From NCBI GenBank assembly GCA_964499865.1, contig CAZCPY010000109.1, positions 1-10,314 of the forward strand: a stretch of 10,314 bases of DNA. The letters are read 5' to 3'. The notes beneath the pieces are model-generated. The model had not been told where the DNA came from, made no database searches, and saw only the letters and a program-made list of their open reading frames with translations. This document shows positions 1 through 6,130 of this stretch, in pieces (the stretch's first letter is position 1; each line of letters starts with the position of its first letter). The DNA comes from JANOGU01 sp964499865 (GTDB lineage: Bacteria > Pseudomonadota > Alphaproteobacteria > Rhodobacterales > Rhodobacteraceae). A program made the position numbers and the translations under genes.

Positions 1-441
1 CAGCCCGCGCCGCTGCCAGAGCGGATGATCGGCGCCGACCCCGCGGGCTGGCTGGACTGGACCCTGGCCAGCTGGACGGCGGCCAAGTCGCTGGCCGCCT
101 TCGCGCCCGCGGTGCTGGACAGCTATCGCGCCCAGATCGCCGACCCCGCGCGGCTGGCCGCGATGTGCGCCGACTATCGCGCGGGGGCCGGGCCGGACCG
201 CACGCATGACCTGGCCGACCGGGCGGCGGGAAGGCGGATCGCGGCGCCGCTGCACTTTCTCTGGGGCCGCCACGGCTTTCCCGCCCGCACCGGCGACCCC
301 GCGGCGCTGTGGCGCAGGTGGGCGGCGCAGGTGACCGATGCGCAGTGCGACAGCGGCCATTTCGCAATGGAAGAGGCGCCGGACGAAGTGACCCGCGCCT
401 TCCTGCCGTTCTTCCAGGGACAGACCCCGTCCCGCGCCTGA
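1..441 (+). CDS. Haloacetate dehalogenase-like alpha/beta hydrolase (C-terminal part)
   Basis: This is the last 146 residues of an alpha/beta-hydrolase; the reading frame is open to the left edge, so the start, the nucleophile Asp and the acid Asp lie outside the window. The visible part resembles the cap and C-terminal regions of fluoroacetate/haloacetate dehalogenases: QPAPLPERMIGADP at the beginning, a DYRAG segment (residues 59-62) whose Tyr probably corresponds to the cap Tyr that contacts the halide, a core strand LHFLWGRHG (84-92), and DSGHFAMEEAP (117-127) holding the catalytic His at 120. Such enzymes hydrolyse the carbon-halogen bond of small haloacids in the cytoplasm. Without the nucleophile elbow, activity on haloacetates cannot be confirmed; an epoxide hydrolase or another esterase of the fold is possible. 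It converges on the RTX gene, with 106 nt between the two stops. Confidence 0.8.
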   Translation, partial: QPAPLPERMIGADPAGWLDWTLASWTAAKSLAAFAPAVLDSYRAQIADPARLAAMCADYRAGAGPDRTHDLADRAAGRRIAAPLHFLWGRHGFPARTGDPAALWRRWAAQVTDAQCDSGHFAMEEAPDEVTRAFLPFFQGQTPSRA

Positions 442-470
442 CCCGGGACCTCGCCCGCCCGCGGCGATCC

Positions 471-494
471 GCCCGGGAAAGGGAAGGCCCGGGC
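471..494 (+). terminator. Weak GC-rich inverted repeat between convergent genes
   Basis: GCCCGGG at 471-477 pairs with CCCGGGC at 488-494 around a 10-nt loop, in the 106-nt gap between the hydrolase and RTX stops. There is no T-run on either strand, so it may be a weak or factor-dependent bidirectional terminator, or simply GC-rich spacer. Confidence 0.25.
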
Positions 495-547
495 CGAAAG
501 CGCAGGGGCAGGGTCCCGGCCGGATATCCCGGGCGACCGCGACCGCC

Positions 548-1564
548 TCAGGCCGCCATCGGCAACGAAGACAGAAGCCGGATCTGGTCTGCCGCCAGCC
601 CCGCCGCGTCGGCGACCTCGGCCACCGCGGTGCCGTCGATCATCACGGTGGCCAGGCCGGTTTCGGCATCGGTTTCAACCGTGACCTGCGGATCGGGATG
701 GGTGGTGGCGTCGTAGACCAGCACGATCTCGTCTTCCTCGGGGTCATAGTCGGAAATCTGCACGACCTCGCCCTCGCCCTCGCCCAGCCAGGTGTCGATG
801 ACGAAATCGTCCGCGCCCGCACCACCCGCCAGGTCGTCGCCTTCGCCCGCCACCAGCGTATCGGCGCCGTCGCCGCCGTTGGCGAAGTCGGTGCCCGCGT
901 CGCCGTTGGCCCAGAGCCAGTCATCGCCCGCATTGCCGTCCAGCGTGTCTGACCCCGGGCCGCCGGTCAGCCTGTCGTCGCCCTCGCCGCCTGCCGCCCA
1001 GTCGTCGCCGCCGCCGCCCTTGAGGCTGTCGTCGCCGCCGCCGCCCAGAAGCGTGTCATCGGCCTTGCCGCCGCGCAGGGTGTCGTCGCCGTCCTGGCCG
1101 GAAAGCGAATCCTCGCCTGCGCCGCCGACCAGACGGTCATCGCCGCCCTGACCGTTCAGCGTGTCGGCGCCGTCGTCGCCGAACAGCGTGTCGGCGCCGT
1201 CCTCGCCCTGCAGCACGTCGTCATCCGCCCCGCCGCGCAGCGAATCATCGCCGCCGCGTCCGGTGATCTGGTCGTCGCCGTCTCCACCCGTCGCGCTGTC
1301 GTCGCCCGCGCCACCGGCCAGGTTGTCCGCCGCGGCGCCGCCGGTCAGCGTGACGGGCTGCGGCTCGACCGGCGGCTCGTCCGAGGAATCGGGCGTCTCG
1401 CCGCCAGTGTCCAGAAGGTCGCCGCCGCCGGGATTCTGCTGCCCGCCGGCATCTTCCGTGTCATCGGGGGTGTCGTCGTCCCCGGTATCCTGCGCGCGGC
1501 TCATCACCGCATCGGCGGCCAGTCCTGCCGCCAGCGCCCCGAACAATCCCAGCAATGCCAACAT
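548..1564 (-). CDS. Calcium-binding RTX repeat protein with N-terminal hydrophobic segment
   Basis: The predicted protein has 338 residues. Residues 1-20 (MLALLGLFGALAAGLAADAV) form a short hydrophobic segment that could be a membrane anchor or uncleaved signal. An acidic Pro/Gly/Asp/Glu linker (about 25-70) follows, then about 18 glycine- and aspartate-rich nonapeptides (about 75-256) of the type GGxGxDxLx, for example TGGDGDDQI and FGDDGADTL. These form calcium-bound parallel beta-rolls in RTX proteins. The tail (260-338) is acidic and has no catalytic motif that I recognise. RTX proteins usually fold outside the cell after type I secretion, so surface or secreted location is inferred. ATG 1564 was chosen because GGGGTGGG lies just upstream; a GTG at 1582 in frame would add six residues. 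The repeats make the DNA highly repetitive, so copy number may vary. The function (adhesion, matrix, other) is unknown. Confidence 0.85.
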   Translation of the reverse strand: MLALLGLFGALAAGLAADAVMSRAQDTGDDDTPDDTEDAGGQQNPGGGDLLDTGGETPDSSDEPPVEPQPVTLTGGAAADNLAGGAGDDSATGGDGDDQITGRGGDDSLRGGADDDVLQGEDGADTLFGDDGADTLNGQGGDDRLVGGAGEDSLSGQDGDDTLRGGKADDTLLGGGGDDSLKGGGGDDWAAGGEGDDRLTGGPGSDTLDGNAGDDWLWANGDAGTDFANGGDGADTLVAGEGDDLAGGAGADDFVIDTWLGEGEGEVVQISDYDPEEDEIVLVYDATTHPDPQVTVETDAETGLATVMIDGTAVAEVADAAGLAADQIRLLSSLPMAA

Positions 1565-1602
1565 GGACCCACCCCGCTGCACACACCCGAGGTCAACTGC
1601 CG

Positions 1603-1610
1603 TTAACCAT
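1603..1610 (+). promoter_or_regulatory. CtrA-like half-site upstream of the RTX gene
   Basis: TTAACCAT is identical to the half-site of the alphaproteobacterial cell-cycle regulator CtrA (full motif TTAA-N7-TTAA). The second half, seven bases on, is GACC, so only one half is good. It lies 39 nt upstream of the RTX start codon and between two TTGAC boxes read on the minus strand (1596-1592 and 1622-1618), where it could affect RTX transcription. The match is short and binding is inferred. Confidence 0.35.
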
Positions 1611-1656
1611 TTCGACCGTCAACCGTCTGACTTCGCGGACTTTCTGGGCGAAAAGC

Positions 1657-1662
1657 TTGACA
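1657..1662 (+). promoter_or_regulatory. Candidate -35 box for rpsO
   Basis: A consensus TTGACA lies 211 nt before the rpsO start. At 16-18 nt spacing there is no good TATAAT match (the hexamer at 1680-1685 is CCAGTG). Weak -10 boxes are common in Rhodobacter-type promoters, so it stays a candidate. The would-be spacer contains a CGCGG-CAT-CCGCG inverted repeat (1667-1679). Confidence 0.3.
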
Positions 1663-1872
1663 CAAACGCGGCATCCGCGCCAGTGGGCTGCGGCGGCGGC
1701 GGGGCGAGGCTGCGGCAATTGCGTCGGATTGTCGCGACCCCCGCGCCGTGCGGCCTTCCCAAAGCCGCCCCGATCCGCTAAGGGCGCACGTCCTCCGGCA
1801 TGGCCGGGGGAAGGGCCCTGCTGGACGACATCCCGGCTTGCGCCGTCACCCATAGGATCAAGGAGACACCCG

Positions 1873-2142
1873 ATGTCGATCACCGTCGAGGAAAAGGCCA
1901 AGCTGATCAAGGACTACGGCACCAAGGAAGGCGACACCGGCTCGCCCGAGGTGCAGGTCGCGATCCTGTCGTCGCGCATCGCCACGCTGACCGAGCATTT
2001 CAAGATCCATGTCAAGGACAACCATTCCCGTCGCGGCCTGCTGATGCTGGTCGCGCAGCGCCGCAAGTTGCTCGACTACCTCAAGAAGAAGGACGAGGCG
2101 CGCTATCAGTCGCTGATCGCCCGCCTGGGCCTGCGCCGCTGA
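1873..2142 (+). CDS. rpsO: 30S ribosomal protein S15
   Basis: This is an 89-residue protein, the standard S15 length. S15 is a primary binder of the central domain of 16S rRNA and helps form the bridge to the 50S subunit. Signature segments are DTGSPEVQVAILSSRI (21-36) and the loop and helix HVKDNHSRRGLLMLVAQRRK (46-65), which carry the rRNA-contacting His and Asp residues; the chain ends LIARLGLRR. ATG 1873 is preceded by the SD AAGGAGA six nt upstream, which fixes the start. A hairpin terminator follows 21 nt after the stop, so rpsO appears to be a single-gene unit. It is not joined to pnp, its partner in many bacteria; bciA and parDE intervene. Confidence 0.98.
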   Translation: MSITVEEKAKLIKDYGTKEGDTGSPEVQVAILSSRIATLTEHFKIHVKDNHSRRGLLMLVAQRRKLLDYLKKKDEARYQSLIARLGLRR

Positions 2143-2149
2143 GGCCACG

Positions 2150-2167
2150 CCGCGCCTGACCGCAACG
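2150..2167 (+). repeat. 18-nt direct repeat, copy 1 (after rpsO)
   Basis: CCGCGCCTGACCGCAACG starts eight nt after the rpsO stop and runs into the left arm of the terminator. An identical copy follows pnp at 6067-6084. The first 12 nt (CCGCGCCTGACC) also occur across the stop codon of the hydrolase, around 432-443. Confidence 0.8.
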
Positions 2168-2193
2168 CCCGGACCGCAAGGCCCGGGCGTTTT
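2164..2193 (+). terminator. Intrinsic terminator of rpsO
   Basis: AACGCCCGG (2164-2172) pairs with CCGGGCGTT (2183-2191) around a 10-nt loop; the run TTTT (2190-2193) begins at the end of the right arm. The position just after rpsO fits a Rho-independent terminator. Confidence 0.8.
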
Positions 2194-2231
2194 GCGTTGC
2201 GCAACGCCCGCGGGAGCGGTTTGCTGAACGC

Positions 2232-3185
2232 GTGAGCGGTTCCCTCCACGTCCTCGTTCTCGGCGCCAGCGGCAGCATCGGCCGCGCGGCAGCGGCGGCG
2301 CTATCGCGCGCCGGGCACCGGGTGACGGTGCTGGTACGGGCCGGCGCCGCGGCGGGGGCGGGTTGCCGCGTGGTCGAGGGTGAGGCCACGGCGCCGGGCG
2401 CGGTGGCCGCGGCGCTGGCGGGCGGCGCCGATGCGGTCGTCTCGTGCCTGGCCAGCCGCACGGGGGTGCCCGCGGACGCCCGCGCGGTGGACCACCGCGC
2501 CAACAGCCTGGCGCTGGCGGCAGCGCAGGGGGCCGGGGTGGGGACCTTCGTCCTTCTGTCGGCGATCTGCGTGCAGCGGCCCAGGCTTGGCTTCCAGACC
2601 GCCAAGCTGGCCTTCGAGGCGGAATTGCAGGCTTCCGGCCTGTGCTGGTCCATCGTCCGGCCGACGGCCTATTTCAAGTCGCTGTCGGGCCAGGTGGCGC
2701 GGGTGCGGGACGGGCGGCCGTTCCTGGTCTTCGGCGACGGTCGCCTGACCGCCTGCAAGCCCATTTCCGACGGTGACCTGGGCGACTACCTCGCCCGCTG
2801 CCTGACCGACCCGGCCCTGCACCGCCGCATCCTGCCCATCGGTGGCCCCGGTCCCGCAATCACGCCGCTGGACCAGGCGGCGATGCTCGGCGACCTTCTG
2901 GGCCGCGAGGTGCCCGTCCGCCGCGTGCCCGTGGCGCTGCTCTCCGGCATCATCGGCACGCTCGGGGCCCTGGGCCTTGTCTCGCGCCGGATGGCCGACA
3001 AGGCGGAACTCGCGCGCATCGGCCGCTACTACGCCACCGAGTCGATGCTGGTCTGGGATGCCGCGGCGCAACGCTACGACGCCACCGCCACGCCAGAGAC
3101 CGGCACCCGCACCCTGCGCGACCACTACGCCGCCCTGTTGCGCGGCGACGTGCAGGACGACCGCGGGGCGCATGCGGTGTTCTGA
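2232..3185 (+). CDS. bciA: 3,8-divinyl (proto)chlorophyllide a 8-vinyl reductase, BciA type
   Basis: The 317-residue protein reads as the BciA/plant DVR family of atypical short-chain dehydrogenases, which use NADPH to reduce the C8 vinyl group of divinyl chlorophyllide intermediates to ethyl in (bacterio)chlorophyll synthesis. The N-terminal Rossmann motif is GASGSIG (11-17). Family-specific segments recalled from plant DVR are nearly intact: VVSCLASR (69-76), FVLLSAICVQRP (106-117), FQTAKLAFEAEL (121-132), IVRPTAYFKSLSGQV (141-155), FGDGRLTACKPIS (167-179), LPIGGPG (201-207) and IGRYYATESML (263-273). The start is GTG 2232; GGGAG lies about 14 nt upstream, a weak SD. It stands alone between rpsO and parDE, outside any visible photosynthesis cluster. 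It ends five nt from the convergent parE stop, leaving no room for a separate terminator. A general NmrA-like reductase is the alternative but fits less well. Confidence 0.9.
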   Translation: MSGSLHVLVLGASGSIGRAAAAALSRAGHRVTVLVRAGAAAGAGCRVVEGEATAPGAVAAALAGGADAVVSCLASRTGVPADARAVDHRANSLALAAAQGAGVGTFVLLSAICVQRPRLGFQTAKLAFEAELQASGLCWSIVRPTAYFKSLSGQVARVRDGRPFLVFGDGRLTACKPISDGDLGDYLARCLTDPALHRRILPIGGPGPAITPLDQAAMLGDLLGREVPVRRVPVALLSGIIGTLGALGLVSRRMADKAELARIGRYYATESMLVWDAAAQRYDATATPETGTRTLRDHYAALLRGDVQDDRGAHAVF

Positions 3186-3190
3186 GGCGG

Positions 3191-3493
3191 TCAGCTTCGC
3201 GACAGCAGGGCCGACCAGTTTGACCGGGAATGGGGCAGGCGGATCACTTCGAGGCGTGATGAGTCCGTCCGGTAGATCAATACGTGCGACCTGTATGGAT
3301 GGACAGGGGCCGGTGGCGAAAACTGGGGGCGCAGCCGGGCAATGTCCGGATTATGGCAAAGCAAGCCAAGCACCTCATGCAGCCCGCGGATGTAGGCATC
3401 CGCCTGAGGCGCGCCCCATGTTCGTGCGCCGTAGTCCCAGATGCTGTCCAGTTCCGCAAGCGCGCGGGGCGAGATCACAAGGCGCAAGGTCAA
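3191..3493 (-). CDS. parE: ParE-family toxin (type II toxin-antitoxin)
   Basis: This is a 100-residue protein of the RelE/ParE superfamily. Conserved features are VISPRALAELDSIWDYGARTWG (6-27), QADAYIRGLHEVLGLLCHNP (30-49), and the C-terminal strands HPYRSHVLIYRTD (65-77) and LEVIRLPHSRSNW (81-93), where family members read YR-(x)-HVIFYR and (V/I)RILHxRxD. ParE proteins usually poison DNA gyrase; that target is inferred. No ATG or GTG fits. The best start is TTG 3493, which overlaps the antitoxin stop in a TTGA tetranucleotide and gives a typical family length, implying translational coupling to parD. The open frame extends further upstream, but only as a shadow of parD. It converges on bciA with a five-nt gap. 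Confidence 0.88.
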   Translation of the reverse strand: MTLRLVISPRALAELDSIWDYGARTWGAPQADAYIRGLHEVLGLLCHNPDIARLRPQFSPPAPVHPYRSHVLIYRTDSSRLEVIRLPHSRSNWSALLSRS

Positions 3494-3723
3494 CAGGCGT
3501 TCTTCCGGGCAAGAAACTGTTCGAGATCGAACGGTTCCGAAGGGCCGCTTGCGATTCCCTCGTCGATGAGGGCCTGAATCTCGCGCACGGCCTGCCAGTG
3601 CTCCTGATCCTTGCGGATCAGGTCGCGCACATAGTCGCTGACGTTGGCATACTTGCCCGAGGCGCCCTGCTCTTCGGCAAAGGCCTTCAGCGCGTCGGGG
3701 AGAGAGATGTTCATCGTGGCCAT
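3490..3723 (-). CDS. parD: ParD-family antitoxin (ribbon-helix-helix)
   Basis: This is a 77-residue protein. The N-terminal MATMNISLPDALKAFAEEQ (1-19) is the beta strand and first helix of a ribbon-helix-helix DNA-binding domain. GKYANVSDYVRDLIRKDQ (23-40) is the ParD signature helix pair, and the C-terminal part (41-77, ending FDLEQFLARKNAC) is the toxin-wrapping extension. It would neutralise ParE and repress its own promoter. Two starts are possible: ATG 3723 (MATMN) and ATG 3714 (MNISL). Neither has a strong SD; AGGGA lies about 13 nt before 3723. Its stop overlaps the parE start by four nt. The long upstream extension in the same frame is non-coding-like and reaches into the pnp upstream region. 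Confidence 0.9.
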   Translation of the reverse strand: MATMNISLPDALKAFAEEQGASGKYANVSDYVRDLIRKDQEHWQAVREIQALIDEGIASGPSEPFDLEQFLARKNAC

Positions 3724-3752
3724 GCACGAAGGCTGTCCCTGATGGCAAAGTT

Positions 3753-3758
3753 TGTCAA
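3753..3758 (-). promoter_or_regulatory. Candidate -35 box for parDE
   Basis: On the minus strand TTGACA lies 29 nt before ATG 3723. The hexamer 17 nt downstream is CAGCCT, a poor -10. If used, the leader would be only about 10 nt, consistent with the weak SD. No clear operator palindrome was found. Confidence 0.25.
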
Positions 3759-3823
3759 GAAGCCCCCCACTTCCCCCGCCGCCCGCTTTCCTGTATGGCC
3801 CGCCCATCTGCGACGTGACGCCC

Positions 3824-3851
3824 TTGGCCCCGGGCACATGCGAAGGATAAG
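3824..3851 (+). promoter_or_regulatory. Candidate pnp promoter
   Basis: TTGGCC (3824-3829) and GATAAG (3846-3851, four of six matches to TATAAT) are separated by 16 nt, about 70 nt before the pnp start. A GGCGGC/GCCGCC stem (3853-3858 with 3868-3873) follows at once. In E. coli the pnp leader is a hairpin cut by RNase III for autoregulation; a similar role here is only a possibility. Confidence 0.4.
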
Positions 3852-3920
3852 GGGCGGCGGCAATGGGGCCGCCAGATGTTCGAGGGCACCGGCAGGGGCC
3901 GGGTCCTCAGAGGAAACCAC

Positions 3921-6065
3921 ATGTTCAACGTGACGAAGAAAAGCATCCAGTGGGGTGGGGAAACCCTCACGCTGGAAACGGGGAAGGTTGCGCGGCAGGC
4001 CGATGGTTCGGTGATCGCCACGCTGGGCGAGACGGCCGTGATGGCCAACGTCACCTTCGCCCGCGCCGCCAAGCCGGGGCAGGATTTCTTCCCCCTGACG
4101 GTGCACTACCAGGAGAAATACTACGCCGCGGGCAAGATCCCCGGCGGCTTCTTCAAGCGCGAGGCGCGGCCGTCCGAGAAGGAGACGCTGACCTCGCGCC
4201 TGATCGACCGGCCGATCCGTCCGCTGTTCGTCGAAGGCTTCCGCAACGAAGTGCTGGTGATGGCGACCGTGCTGTCCTGCGACCTGGTGAACGATCCCGA
4301 CGTGGTGGCGATGATCGCGGCCTCGGCGGCGCTGACGATTTCCGGCGTGCCCTTCATGGGCCCGATCGGGGCGGCGCGCGTGGGCTTCAAGGATGGCGAA
4401 TACCTCCTGAACCCGCCGATGGACGAGATGACCAAGCTGCGGCTGAACCCCGAGCAGCGCCTCGACCTGGTGATCGCCGGGACCAGGGACGCCGTGATGA
4501 TGGTGGAATCCGAGGCCTACGAGCTGACCGAGGCCGAGATGCTGGGCGCGGTCAAGTTCGGCCATGCGGCGATGCAGCCGGTGATCGACCTGATCGTCGA
4601 CCTGGCCGAAGACGCGGCGAAGGAGCCCTTCGACTTCCAGCCTGCCGACTATTCGGCGCTGGCGGCGCGCGTCCGCACGCTGGGCGAGGCGCGCATCCGC
4701 GCCGCCTTCGCGATCCGCGACAAGCAGGACCGCACCGCGGCCATCGAGGCCGCGATCAACGCCACCAAGGCCGAACTGACCGAAGAGGACCAGGCCGACC
4801 CGAACCTCTGGCCCGCGTTCAAGGCGCTGGAATCCGACGTGCTGCGCGGCGACATCATCAACGGCGGCGCTCGCATCGACGGGCGGAACAACACCACCGT
4901 CCGACCGATCGTGGTGGAAACCGGCATCCTGCCGCGCACCCACGGGTCGGCGCTGTTCACCCGCGGCGAGACGCAGTCGCTCTGCGTGGCCACGCTCGGC
5001 ACCGGCGAGGACGAGCAGATCATCGACGCGCTGAACGGCAACTGGCGGTCGAACTTCCTTCTGCACTACAACTTCCCGCCCTATTCGGTCGGCGAGGTTG
5101 GTCGCGTGGGGTCGCCCGGCCGCCGCGAGATCGGCCACGGCAAGCTCGCCTGGCGCGCTCTGCAGGCGGTGCTGCCCGCGGCGACCGACTTCCCCTACAC
5201 GCTGCGCCTGGTGTCCGAGATCACCGAATCCAACGGGTCGTCCTCGATGGCCACGGTCTGCGGCTCGTCGCTCGCCATGATGGACGCGGGCGTGCCGCTG
5301 AAGGCGCCGGTCGCCGGCGTGGCGATGGGCCTGATCCTGGAGCGTGACGGCCGCTGGGCAGTGCTGACCGACATCCTGGGCGACGAGGACCACCTCGGCG
5401 ACATGGACTTCAAGGTTGCGGGCACGGCCAGCGGCATCACCACGATGCAGATGGACATCAAGGTCGCGGGGATCACGCCCGAGATCATGGAACAGGCGCT
5501 GGCGCAGGCCCGTGACGGCCGGCTGCACATCCTGGGCGAGATGGAAAAGGCCCTCTCCGGCCCCGCGGCGTTCAGCGAATACGCCCCGAAGATCGAGACG
5601 CTGACCATCCCCACCGACAAGATCCGCGAAGTGATCGGGTCGGGCGGCAAGGTCATCCGCGAGATCGTGGAAGTGTCGGGCGCCAAGGTCGACATCAACG
5701 ACGACGGCGTCATCAAGATCGCCTCGTCCGACCAGAAGGCGATCAAGAAGGCCTACGACATGATCTGGTCGATCGTGGCCGAACCGGAGGAAGGCAAGAT
5801 CTACACCGGCAAGGTCGTCAAGCTGGTGGACTTCGGCGCCTTCGTGAACTTCTTCGGCAAACGCGACGGTCTGGTGCACGTCAGCCAGATCGCCGCCAAG
5901 CGCCTGAATCACCCCAACGAGGTGCTAAAGGAAGGCCAGGAGGTCAAGGTCAAGCTTCTGGGCTTCGACGACCGCGGCAAGGTCAAGCTGGGCATGCGCA
6001 TGGTGGACCAGGAGACCGGCGAGGAGATCACCGAGAAGAAGCGCGAAGACGCCTCGGCGGACTGA
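3921..6065 (+). CDS. pnp: Polyribonucleotide nucleotidyltransferase (PNPase)
   Basis: This 714-residue protein matches the family length of about 700-720. PNPase degrades RNA 3'-to-5' by phosphorolysis, works as a trimer and is part of RNA-degrading complexes in the cytoplasm. Visible order: first RNase PH domain (about 10-145, with FFPLTVHYQEKYYAAGKIPGG region at 56-76), alpha-helical linker (about 150-310), second RNase PH domain (about 320-545), KH domain with GSGG at 573-576, and S1 domain (about 625-695, GKVVKLVDFGAFVNF at 630-644). Catalytic residues are present in LGDEDHLGDMDFKVAG (486-501): D490, D496 and K498 correspond to E. coli D486, D492 and K494. ATG 3921 is chosen because AGAGGA lies six nt upstream; an ATG at 3876 in frame would add 15 unconserved residues. 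It is transcribed alone and ends at a strong terminator. Confidence 0.98.
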   Translation: MFNVTKKSIQWGGETLTLETGKVARQADGSVIATLGETAVMANVTFARAAKPGQDFFPLTVHYQEKYYAAGKIPGGFFKREARPSEKETLTSRLIDRPIRPLFVEGFRNEVLVMATVLSCDLVNDPDVVAMIAASAALTISGVPFMGPIGAARVGFKDGEYLLNPPMDEMTKLRLNPEQRLDLVIAGTRDAVMMVESEAYELTEAEMLGAVKFGHAAMQPVIDLIVDLAEDAAKEPFDFQPADYSALAARVRTLGEARIRAAFAIRDKQDRTAAIEAAINATKAELTEEDQADPNLWPAFKALESDVLRGDIINGGARIDGRNNTTVRPIVVETGILPRTHGSALFTRGETQSLCVATLGTGEDEQIIDALNGNWRSNFLLHYNFPPYSVGEVGRVGSPGRREIGHGKLAWRALQAVLPAATDFPYTLRLVSEITESNGSSSMATVCGSSLAMMDAGVPLKAPVAGVAMGLILERDGRWAVLTDILGDEDHLGDMDFKVAGTASGITTMQMDIKVAGITPEIMEQALAQARDGRLHILGEMEKALSGPAAFSEYAPKIETLTIPTDKIREVIGSGGKVIREIVEVSGAKVDINDDGVIKIASSDQKAIKKAYDMIWSIVAEPEEGKIYTGKVVKLVDFGAFVNFFGKRDGLVHVSQIAAKRLNHPNEVLKEGQEVKVKLLGFDDRGKVKLGMRMVDQETGEEITEKKREDASAD

Positions 6066-6066
6066 C

Positions 6067-6084
6067 CCGCGCCTGACCGCAACG
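6067..6084 (+). repeat. 18-nt direct repeat, copy 2 (after pnp)
   Basis: CCGCGCCTGACCGCAACG begins two nt after the pnp stop and is identical to 2150-2167 after rpsO. Here it stops three nt short of the terminator stem. Confidence 0.8.
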
Positions 6085-6086
6085 TC

Positions 6087-6120
6087 AACGGGCCCCGGGG
6101 CGCAACCCCGGGGCCCGTTT
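6087..6120 (+). terminator. Intrinsic terminator of pnp, probably bidirectional
   Basis: AACGGGCCCCGGGG (6087-6100) and CCCCGGGGCCCGTT (6106-6119) form a perfect 14-bp stem with a five-nt CGCAA loop and a short TTT end. The minus-strand gntR stops 11 nt to the right, so the same stem probably ends both transcripts. Confidence 0.85.
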
Positions 6121-6130
6121 CCATTGCGGT

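Larger units (their letters stand above)
1565..1872. other. Divergent intergenic region, RTX gene / rpsO
   Basis: This is 308 nt with no supportable gene. It must hold the promoters of both flanking genes. Visible items are the CtrA-like half-site at 1603-1610, two minus-strand TTGAC boxes without clear -10 partners, a plus-strand TTGACA at 1657-1662, and the rpsO leader. S15 represses its own mRNA in several bacteria through differing leader structures, so the segment from about 1690 to 1872 is a place to look for one. I cannot identify a specific fold by eye. An SD sequence AAGGAGA (1860-1866) precedes rpsO. Confidence 0.6.

Noticed and set aside
820..1340. Regular short repeats that could suggest a CRISPR or tandem array
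   Set aside because: The 27-nt period is that of RTX nonapeptide codons; the units vary in sequence and there are no unique spacers.
792..1781. Ser/Pro-rich plus-strand frames opposite the RTX gene
   Set aside because: The Ser/Pro runs are the antisense reading of the Gly/Asp RTX repeats.
1800..2159. A 119-codon frame overlapping rpsO
   Set aside because: It is out of frame with the well-conserved rpsO and has no independent support.
3191..3748. The longer 185-residue version of ParE
   Set aside because: The added N-terminal 85 residues are a shadow of parD; homology and the TTGA overlap support the 100-residue form.
3711..5912. A 733-codon open frame on the minus strand across pnp
   Set aside because: It lies opposite a clearly conserved pnp and is rich in His, Arg, Gly and Asp without domains. 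High GC makes stop codons rare in shadow frames.
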